From an archaeon (GTDB lineage: Archaea > Asgardarchaeota > Heimdallarchaeia > Hodarchaeales > S146-22), in the NCBI GenBank assembly GCA_024276395.1, contig JAJRXH010000606.1, forward strand, positions 1 through 6,388: a DNA stretch of 6,388 bases. Reading direction: 5' to 3'. The notes beneath the pieces were generated by a model that saw nothing but the letters and a program-made list of their open reading frames with translations, was not told the origin of the DNA and ran no database searches. A program made the translations under genes and the position numbers. Shown piece by piece: positions 1 to 5,487 of this stretch (positions are counted from its first letter, which is position 1; each line of letters starts with the position of its first letter).

Positions 1-1551
1 CATTTTAGCCCAATTAAGAATCGAACGGGATAACAAACTCGCCTTGACAGAGGATACTTGAGAGTAACGATATTCATTTTGTTGTTCCCACTGTTCCTCA
101 TACATTGCTAGTCTACGTTTCAAATCTCCTATCTCAGATCTTAATTGCCTATTTTCACGAACTAACTTTTGGAACTTACTTAGTTCATCATGCAATTCGC
201 CATATCTGTCTGCAAACTGATTGAGAATATCATATAAAGATTCAGATTTTGCCTCGATGTATTCATCTTCATCTTGCTCACGAGATCTTAATTCTTTTAC
301 TTCCAATGATGGCAGACTGGCCACTTCATCAGAATCAATCCTAATAGAATCTTCTACCAGAAGTCGTGAACTAGCTGGTGACTCTTTTTTCTCTAAGCGT
401 TGCTCCAATATCTGGGCCAACTGTCGACTTTCTTCTTGCAGTCGCCCTAGAATTCTCTTTAATTCCTCAATTTGTGGTTCTAAACGCAAGATTTCTTTCT
501 CATAATAGATGGAATCTATTGGTTGACTTCTTCGCTGCTGTTCCAATAACGCTGCTAGTTGATTTTCCAGTTTTGTCTTGATTTCTTCTAACTTACGTAT
601 TCGTGCATCTCTATTAATCAATTCCTGATACAGGCTCGTTAACTCATCAAATAAATAGGCAGCACCTTTTGCTTCATCCATACTCAACTTGAAAATGTTA
701 CGATTTTTAATGGTATTAGGAACAATATATACGGGAACATACACGCCTTCTGCTTTGATGGTTCCATTCTCCAAGTCGATTCCAACATGTTCCAAAAGTT
801 CCACAACGGCCTTGGATTCATCATTCACCCTAAACATGAATAATTTAGAAGAATCACTCTCATATCGATAGATTCGAGAATAGGCAAACCAAGTATTCAA
901 GAAAGTTAAAATGCTATCATAGTCCATCTTCTTCAAGGAACGAATTATTTTAGGAATGGAGGCATCATCTTCACCAGTAAACAGCTTGATAATTGCTTGA
1001 ATGATGGGCCTGGGAATTTTAACATAAAATCCCCGAGCATTCACGCTATACTGAAGGTCAACATTAAATACTTCCTTGAAGGCGAAAATGAAAGCTTTTG
1101 TCTTTTCTTCACTTTCTGACTGAAACATTCCGCTTTGAATGATACCACGAGAAAGACACACGTGTGCCAATAACTTCGTCAGTCCACTACCATGTACTTT
1201 TACTGGTAATCGAATGGATAATTGGACTTTTTGAGTGCCAATAGAAGTAACTAGAAATGATGTAACAAGCAAATCTTCTTCACGAGTAATGAATAATTTT
1301 ATGGTACTCAGTCGCACCGACATGTTCGGATCGGAACGATATCGGCTCCACGTGGAACGACTAATGATATCCTTAACTGGCTCATATCGATCAAAGACAA
1401 ACCTTCTCCCTTTCTCAGTTAACGTGATCCTCGTGTCATCTGGAAATTGAATCAAAGAAAACCAATCAGGCACCTCACTAACATCAATTTCTTCTGATGA
1501 GGCATCATCCGTTATGTTTAGGCTATTTATTTCAGAAAGATGATCAACCAT
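1..1551 (-). CDS. Degenerate LAGLIDADG-like domain protein with long coiled coils (partial, 3' end outside window)
   Basis: This reading frame is open for 517 codons from an ATG at 1551 to the left edge, so the C-terminus is missing. The ATG is the first start codon after the in-frame TGA that ends the preceding gene, and AGAGG lies just before it. Residues about 58-87 (PVKDIISRSTWSRYRSD, then RLSTIKLF) could be a small helix-turn-helix. Residues about 115-290 follow the two-repeat layout of LAGLIDADG endonucleases. The first repeat has LTKLLAHVCLSRGII (124-138), where active enzymes have an LLG..GDG.I motif. The second has SILTFLNTWFAYSRI (213-227), where they have FL.G.FDADG.I, followed by VVELLEHVGID (249-259). 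The usual catalytic acids are absent, so I infer a non-cleaving, perhaps DNA-binding, relative. Residues about 300-390 and 435-490 are rich in E, K, R, Q and L with heptad-like spacing, typical of coiled coil, joined by an acidic, serine-rich linker. No transmembrane segment is seen. The fold assignment is by eye and moderate; the function is unknown. Confidence 0.7.
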   Translation of the reverse strand, partial: MVDHLSEINSLNITDDASSEEIDVSEVPDWFSLIQFPDDTRITLTEKGRRFVFDRYEPVKDIISRSTWSRYRSDPNMSVRLSTIKLFITREEDLLVTSFLVTSIGTQKVQLSIRLPVKVHGSGLTKLLAHVCLSRGIIQSGMFQSESEEKTKAFIFAFKEVFNVDLQYSVNARGFYVKIPRPIIQAIIKLFTGEDDASIPKIIRSLKKMDYDSILTFLNTWFAYSRIYRYESDSSKLFMFRVNDESKAVVELLEHVGIDLENGTIKAEGVYVPVYIVPNTIKNRNIFKLSMDEAKGAAYLFDELTSLYQELINRDARIRKLEEIKTKLENQLAALLEQQRRSQPIDSIYYEKEILRLEPQIEELKRILGRLQEESRQLAQILEQRLEKKESPASSRLLVEDSIRIDSDEVASLPSLEVKELRSREQDEDEYIEAKSESLYDILNQFADRYGELHDELSKFQKLVRENRQLRSEIGDLKRRLAMYEEQWEQQNEYRYSQVSSVKASLLSRSILNWAKM

Positions 1552-1575
1552 TGCCTCTACCCACTTAATGCTAAC

Positions 1576-2379
1576 TCATTCGCCTTTTTTATAGCTTAAG
1601 GTGCTGCGTGTATGCAAGAGCTTCTCGGTTTCTTTATAATAATAAGGACCCACAAAGGTGTAAAGTAGTGAAATCGCCATGATTAAGGAGACTGACAGAT
1701 AATTTGGAAAGATGACAAAAGATAACACGACTAGACCAGCAACACCAATCAGAATTAGATCTGATTTCGCCTTGCGCTTGGGACTAGGATAATTTATTGT
1801 AGTCACCATTAGGATAGCAGTAATGATTATCAATGCGGAAAATAACCAGCCATTATCTATTATCATCGACAAAATTTTTGGTTTATCCAAGATAACTAAG
1901 ATACTTGATGAGCCAACCAATAATGCTGCCGCTGGCGATGGAAGTCCCTCAAATTTATTCCCACTTGGCTTAACTGCAAAACGTACCAAGCGGAACCAGC
2001 CACAAATCGCATAGAAAGCTGCAATGACTACCGTGGGAGGCAGAAACCAAGTAATATCATAATGCATCGATTGATAGGCGGTAATGACTAAATATGCAGG
2101 CAACAAGGCAAAAGTAATCACATCACCAAAGGAGTCTGCATAAAATCCCATTGTGGTAGTTTTTGGGGCTCTTTTAGCTAGAAATCCATCCAGAAAATCA
2201 AAAATTGCCCCTAATATCAGTAACTGAAAACCTAATACCGAGTTCCCATTCAGGGAAAAAATAATCCCACCAACACCAGAAATTACATTTAAAAACGTAA
2301 AAAAAAATGCAAGAACGATGTACTTATTCAAGTAGATAGATATGGAACTTTCACTTCTCACGGTAATTCGTCTCCTCAC
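1576..2379 (-). CDS. pssA: CDP-alcohol phosphatidyltransferase, phosphatidyl/archaetidylserine synthase
   Basis: This membrane enzyme joins L-serine to a CDP-activated lipid (CDP-archaeol in archaea, CDP-diacylglycerol in bacteria) to give the phosphoserine lipid. The CDP-alcohol phosphotransferase signature is present with correct spacing: D61, D64-G65, A68, then K69 where Arg is usual, G78, D82 and D86. Other PssA hallmarks are RLVRFAV (130-136), GLPSPAAA (145-152) and TTINYPSPK (193-201). About seven hydrophobic segments lie between residues 20 and 245, and the 267-residue length fits the family. The gene overlaps the end of the decarboxylase gene, whose product would act next in the pathway, so the two are almost certainly cotranscribed. 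The first start is a GTG at 2379. A second GTG at 2361 (residue 7) has GAGGAG ten bases upstream and may be the true start, cutting the overlap from 29 to 11 bases. Family confidence is high. Serine as substrate is inferred from the motifs and the neighbour; archaeol as the lipid is inferred from the apparent archaeal host. Confidence 0.92.
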   Translation of the reverse strand: MRRRITVRSESSISIYLNKYIVLAFFFTFLNVISGVGGIIFSLNGNSVLGFQLLILGAIFDFLDGFLAKRAPKTTTMGFYADSFGDVITFALLPAYLVITAYQSMHYDITWFLPPTVVIAAFYAICGWFRLVRFAVKPSGNKFEGLPSPAAALLVGSSSILVILDKPKILSMIIDNGWLFSALIIITAILMVTTINYPSPKRKAKSDLILIGVAGLVVLSFVIFPNYLSVSLIMAISLLYTFVGPYYYKETEKLLHTRSTLSYKKGE

Positions 2380-3028
2380 TAATTATCCGTGCTATGGGCG
2401 TTTGCCCAGCTTTTACAAGCTGACCTTTTTTTACCAGTATTTCCAAGCTGCACTTAAATTGTTTGAACCTTACATCCACTTCTGATCCAAAACGAATCAT
2501 TCCAAACCTATCTCCACGTTGAATCGTGGTCCCTACTGGATGGTAAATCACGCATCTTCGCGCTAAAAAACCACTAATCTGAATGATTTCATAATAACCC
2601 CATTTACTGGTAATTGTTGTCACCTTTCTGGCATTGGCAATTGTCCCACGATTGATAAATCCAAAAAAAGGCCAATGTTTCCCTGAAATCTCCTTTATTT
2701 CCTTTATTGTCCCAGTAAGAGGCATTCGATTCACGTGAACATTCAAGACATTCATCCGAATTCGTATTACTGTCTCTGTTGCACCTTGAATCACTTCATG
2801 AATCTTACCATCCGCTGGTGACAAGATGATGTCTTCAGGTAGTGAAGGAACACTCCGTTCTGGATCTCGATGGAAAAATAAAATGAAAATTTCGATGGCA
2901 GACAACACGATTACTCCAACGAAAAAAATCTTACCATCGAGACGAAATATGACTGTCAACAAAGTCGTCATCATGATTAGTGTGATAAAAGTTACTGTAA
3001 AAGGTTCATGACCCCTTGCTAATTTCAT
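2351..3028 (-). CDS. psd: Phosphatidylserine/archaetidylserine decarboxylase, short form
   Basis: This pyruvoyl-dependent enzyme removes CO2 from the serine headgroup to give an ethanolamine lipid. From the ATG at 3028 it is 225 residues, matching the short PSD family. Two hydrophobic segments (about 9-28 and 35-52) anchor it in the membrane, followed by FHRDPERSVP. The catalytic landmarks are SPADGK (70-75, D73), NVHVNR (96-101, H98) and FGSEVD (180-185). In this family self-cleavage occurs between the Gly and Ser of FGS (G181/S182), and S182 becomes the pyruvoyl group. A longer frame starts at an ATG at 3079, adding 17 residues. I prefer 3028 because GGTGA stands five bases before it and MKLARGHEPF resembles the usual N-terminus of short PSDs. 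The 3' end overlaps the synthase gene, the preceding enzyme of the pathway. The family is clear; archaetidyl versus phosphatidyl substrate follows from the host lineage, which is inferred. Confidence 0.93.
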   Translation of the reverse strand: MKLARGHEPFTVTFITLIMMTTLLTVIFRLDGKIFFVGVIVLSAIEIFILFFHRDPERSVPSLPEDIILSPADGKIHEVIQGATETVIRIRMNVLNVHVNRMPLTGTIKEIKEISGKHWPFFGFINRGTIANARKVTTITSKWGYYEIIQISGFLARRCVIYHPVGTTIQRGDRFGMIRFGSEVDVRFKQFKCSLEILVKKGQLVKAGQTPIARIISEETNYREK

Positions 3029-3033
3029 TTTTT

Positions 3034-3038
3034 TCACC
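3034..3038 (-). promoter_or_regulatory. Ribosome binding site that sets the decarboxylase start
   Basis: On the minus strand GGTGA is followed by five A residues and then the ATG at 3028. It matches the archaeal anti-Shine-Dalgarno sequence. The alternative ATG at 3079 has nothing comparable, only a weak AAG-containing stretch. Confidence 0.6.
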
Positions 3039-3104
3039 AAACACTTCAAAATTACCAAGTACATCCAACGAGTAATCATTCTTACTTAACAAGAGAATTC
3101 CATA

Positions 3105-3488
3105 TCACACATCCAAGTTAAGAAATCCATTCCTAATCTGACGATATTCATCTGGAGTGAGATAAAACACATCTGTTTTTTCTTCTTTTACCGCCAATTC
3201 AACAGCTAGCATGTGCTTGCAAGCTGTTAGATCTCCAAACAACACGTTAACAAGATAATCCTTGCACGTGCAACAAACAGACCTGCCCATTTCCACGTCC
3301 CAACCGACTAAATACTCAGAACGCTCACCAACCACGACATATCTAGTGATCACAGCAAAATAACCTTCTTCTGGAGTGCGATAAATGACATATTTTTTCA
3401 CGCATCCTTCTTCAACCAAGTGGCGAGCTAATGCCATTCGTTTTTGCATATCACCACTCATCATGAAAATCACTTCATTTAATGGCAT
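3105..3488 (-). CDS. Small SWIM zinc-finger protein
   Basis: This 127-residue protein carries a SWIM zinc finger with the CxCx(n)CxH pattern: C73-T-C75, fourteen residues, then C90-K-H92. The finger continues into the typical helix KHMLAVELAV (91-100). Before it, residues about 30-70 (YVIYRTPEEGYFAVITRYVVV, interrupted by GERSEY, then LVGWDVE) form the beta-rich lead-in usual for SWIM domains. C72 adjoins the first ligand and is probably not used. SWIM domains bind zinc and take part in DNA or protein binding; some archaeal and eukaryotic SWIM proteins (the Sws1 group) partner RecA/Rad51 paralogues. No such partner is in view. The start at 3488 has no strong ribosome site. An ATG at 3464 follows AAGTGAT by four bases and may be used instead, removing eight residues without touching the domain. 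It lies 36 bases after the MfnF-like gene and 76 before the decarboxylase start, in the same direction, so it is probably in one operon with them. Confidence 0.85.
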   Translation of the reverse strand: MPLNEVIFMMSGDMQKRMALARHLVEEGCVKKYVIYRTPEEGYFAVITRYVVVGERSEYLVGWDVEMGRSVCCTCKDYLVNVLFGDLTACKHMLAVELAVKEEKTDVFYLTPDEYRQIRNGFLNLDV

Positions 3489-3524
3489 TCAGTCTTTCAA
3501 ATTTTGGCAATGAGTGTTTATTTT

Positions 3525-4592
3525 TTAATTCTGCGCACTGAACTGAACTTCACCTTCCAAAATGTATTGTGCAAGAAAGATAGAAGGACTTGCCAATTTT
3601 CTGGTAGGATTCAACGGGTAGGCAAAATCATGAGCCTGAAAAATTCCCACACGGTGAAAAAGATTGACAGCAAGAGCAGAACCAGGGCCAATTGCAATTC
3701 CTCTTTCAATTGGCTGGACTGATTTCCGTGACAGCACTTGAATGAGACCTTTAATGACTTCTTGATACCATAGCTCCTTGATGTAGCTCACGAGCATTGA
3801 AACTTGATATGGCGTCTGTAATTCCCCAGATAGACGGGCAAATCTCGTAAGTCGTTCCCTACAGGCCTTAATTGAGGTACCTTTTCCGTCTGGACTAAGC
3901 CAATGTGGGTATAATTCTTCTGGCAAGTCACCACTCTGACGTAAAACATCACCAATTAACGCAGGAGCCTCAAGATCTACCGTCAACCACACGCCATTGC
4001 TTGGAAGCTGCTTCACGAAGGCATTTAATGGCGTGGTAGTGACTCCGATTGGAATTAATTCTCCCAAACTTATCCTTTCAGAATCATTCACTCCCTTATT
4101 CAGAACAGCATGTCCCTTGATTACTGAAATATCGGTCACGCTAGGACGTGCATCAATGACAACCGCTGAAGGAACATTGTTGCTTAGGACTCGCGCCGTA
4201 GTCAGCCATGTATTATTAATGACCATATCTACTTGATTGAGTGCTTGATTGCGATTCAATATTCTTCCTTCTCTCCCCAGGAAAGAAACACGAGCCTTCG
4301 GAAAAATTTGAGAAAAACTAAGATCAAATCGCCAAATTACATCTTTAAGAGTCGATATCCGAAGTGGAACATCTGGTCCAAAAGAGAGAACTACCTCGGT
4401 CACGTCTTTCATCAGTCTTGGCTGATCTCTCACGATACTTTTGACTAATAAAGATAGTTCACCTTTTTTCTTGAATATTGGAAAAAAACGAGTTCCCGCC
4501 GCGAGGATGTTCGCTGGAAAGACCTTATCATCACTTAACATAGCATATTGAGTCAATTTATGACCTATTTCCAAGGCGAGAACACGCAACAT
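3525..4592 (-). CDS. Divergent MfnF-like protein (hydantoinase/oxoprolinase-like, H4MPT-linked C1 family)
   Basis: MfnF and its relatives are ASKHA-fold, ATP-using proteins; MfnF condenses the glutamyl-tyramine and furan parts of methanofuran. From the ATG at 4592 this protein has 355 residues. Family landmarks are recognisable: NNTWLTTARVL (126-136) for the family's ANW.ATA region, GVNDSERISLGELIPIGVTT (167-186) for D..RL..GEL.Y.G..RTP, SPDGKGTSIKACRERLTRFA (233-252) for the DGR....S..RLAR region, and IAIGPGSALA (299-308) for the C-terminal glycine loop. The nucleotide-binding loops are degraded: LALEIGHKLTQ (5-15) stands for DIGGANTK, and IDARPSVTDI (146-155) for DIGSTTTDI. I infer a lost or altered ATPase function, so I withhold the mfnF symbol. 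The frame extends to a GTG at 4634, but the ATG at 4592 has GGAG eight bases upstream and matches the family N-terminus. It is the first gene of the leftward operon and is divergent from comB. Confidence 0.75.
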   Translation of the reverse strand: MLRVLALEIGHKLTQYAMLSDDKVFPANILAAGTRFFPIFKKKGELSLLVKSIVRDQPRLMKDVTEVVLSFGPDVPLRISTLKDVIWRFDLSFSQIFPKARVSFLGREGRILNRNQALNQVDMVINNTWLTTARVLSNNVPSAVVIDARPSVTDISVIKGHAVLNKGVNDSERISLGELIPIGVTTTPLNAFVKQLPSNGVWLTVDLEAPALIGDVLRQSGDLPEELYPHWLSPDGKGTSIKACRERLTRFARLSGELQTPYQVSMLVSYIKELWYQEVIKGLIQVLSRKSVQPIERGIAIGPGSALAVNLFHRVGIFQAHDFAYPLNPTRKLASPSIFLAQYILEGEVQFSAQN

Positions 4593-4730
4593 CCTAGCAA
4601 CTCCACGCGGAAGATGAGTACTCCAGACTACCACTATGACCTATAGAAAAAAAAGCTTTTGTTGTAATTCACTTGAAAGGAACGAAAGATATGAGTCGGT
4701 CTTTTACTATAAACGACGGGAAGTGAGAGA
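4593..4730. promoter_or_regulatory. Divergent intergenic region between the MfnF-like gene and comB
   Basis: These 138 bases must hold the promoters for both the leftward operon and comB. For comB there is a TATA-like TATAAA at 4708-4713 inside CTTTTACTATAAAC. It is only 18 bases before the ATG, suggesting a leaderless or very short-leader transcript. For the leftward genes, TTTCTATAG on the minus strand (about 4641-4648) would place transcription start near 4617, giving a leader of about 25 bases before the ATG at 4592. A ten-base perfect palindrome, AAAAGCTTTT (4651-4660), lies next to this element and could be an operator. All of this is read by eye and is weak. Confidence 0.4.
4601..4604 (-). 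promoter_or_regulatory. Ribosome binding site that sets the MfnF-like start
   Basis: On the minus strand GGAG precedes the ATG at 4592 by eight bases. The upstream GTG at 4634 would lie only about seven bases from the likely TATA element, too close for normal initiation. Both points favour the shorter protein. Confidence 0.5.
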
Positions 4731-5423
4731 ATGGATGTCATCACGGTATTTGGTGAACGTGGAATCAAGAGTTTATCACGACAACAACTTGACAGGGCCG
4801 TGGTAATCATCGATGTTTTTAGAGCCTCAACAACCATAACCATTGCACTGGAAATGGGAGTTAAATGCATCATCCCTGTAAAAACAATTCGAGAAGCAAT
4901 GGATCTCAAGGGAGAAGGATACTTGATCGTCGGTGAAGAAGATGGACTACCACCAAAAGGATTCGACCAAGATAATTCACCGCATCTCATTTCTCAGATG
5001 AACTTGAAGGATCAGATCATGGTACTTAGAACCACGAATGGAACAAGGGGAATCGTTACTTCAATGAACAAAGGCTTCTCCACTTACATTGGAAGTCTGC
5101 GGAACGCAAGATCCCTAGCAGAATTCATTAAAAAGAGACATTCATCAGTTGCTTTAGTTCCAATGGGCACGAAAGAAAAACCAAGAGTTGAAGATGATGT
5201 CTGTGCTAACATCTTAAGAGCTTATCTTCTAAATGAACCTATCATAGAAGATGTCCTCATCGGAGAAATAAGACAACACCGAGAAAATGACAATCCACAC
5301 ATTCCCACGTGGAAAGAGGATGTCAGCATTTGTTTGAGTCTAAATCAATCTACCATCATTCCCTTTTGCATCAATGATCCAGAAATGGGCACCTGTATCA
5401 TCGAGATTTCGCAACAGCAATGA
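4731..5423 (+). CDS. comB: 2-phosphosulfolactate phosphatase (ComB family)
   Basis: ComB is a Mg2+-dependent phosphatase that converts 2-phosphosulfolactate to sulfolactate in the coenzyme M pathway of methanogens; homologues of less certain role occur in many bacteria and other archaea. The 230 residues show the family's motifs in order: VVIIDVFRASTTITIAL (24-40, D28), GEEDG (68-72), GFDQDNSP (77-84), LRTTNGTRGI (99-108), GSLRNARSLA (121-130) and the acidic pair E154-D155. Length and N-terminus match the family, so the ATG at 4731 is well supported; AAGTGA stands four bases before it. It is the only plus-strand gene in the window, divergent from the MfnF-like gene and convergent with the MutS-like gene. 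No other coenzyme M genes (comA, comC, comDE) are nearby, so a role in coenzyme M synthesis rests on family membership only. Confidence 0.92.
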   Translation: MDVITVFGERGIKSLSRQQLDRAVVIIDVFRASTTITIALEMGVKCIIPVKTIREAMDLKGEGYLIVGEEDGLPPKGFDQDNSPHLISQMNLKDQIMVLRTTNGTRGIVTSMNKGFSTYIGSLRNARSLAEFIKKRHSSVALVPMGTKEKPRVEDDVCANILRAYLLNEPIIEDVLIGEIRQHRENDNPHIPTWKEDVSICLSLNQSTIIPFCINDPEMGTCIIEISQQQ

Positions 5424-5432
5424 GAGTAATCC

Positions 5433-5442
5433 AAATAAAAAA
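5433..5442 (-). terminator. Oligo-T terminator for the MutS-like gene
   Basis: On the minus strand the stretch reads TTTTTTATTT, about 45 bases after the stop codon of the MutS-like gene and just before comB's stop codon is reached from the other side. Short T-runs of this kind end archaeal transcripts without a hairpin. No comparable T-run was seen on the plus strand for comB. Confidence 0.45.
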
Positions 5443-5487
5443 GGAAAGATGAAGATTGATTATCCATGATGCTAAGATGTGAGTGCT

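Noticed and set aside
221..1450. Several plus-strand open frames of 60-94 codons
   Set aside because: They lie antisense to the long minus-strand gene, have low-complexity Ser-rich translations and no family motifs.
1..1551. Intein or active homing endonuclease
   Set aside because: No intein splice-junction residues or host exteins are visible, and the catalytic Asp/Glu positions are not acidic.
4593..4634. N-terminal extension of the MfnF-like protein from the GTG at 4634
   Set aside because: The extra 14 residues do not match the family, the GTG is too near the likely TATA element, and the ATG at 4592 has a GGAG ribosome site.
4634..4990. Minus-strand 118-codon open frame
   Set aside because: It is antisense to comB, whose motifs are clear, and its Ser/Pro-rich translation resembles nothing.
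5424..5487. Small RNA or extra small gene between comB and the MutS-like gene
   Set aside because: The gap is 64 bases with no open frame, promoter or hairpin that stands out; only the minus-strand T-run is supportable.
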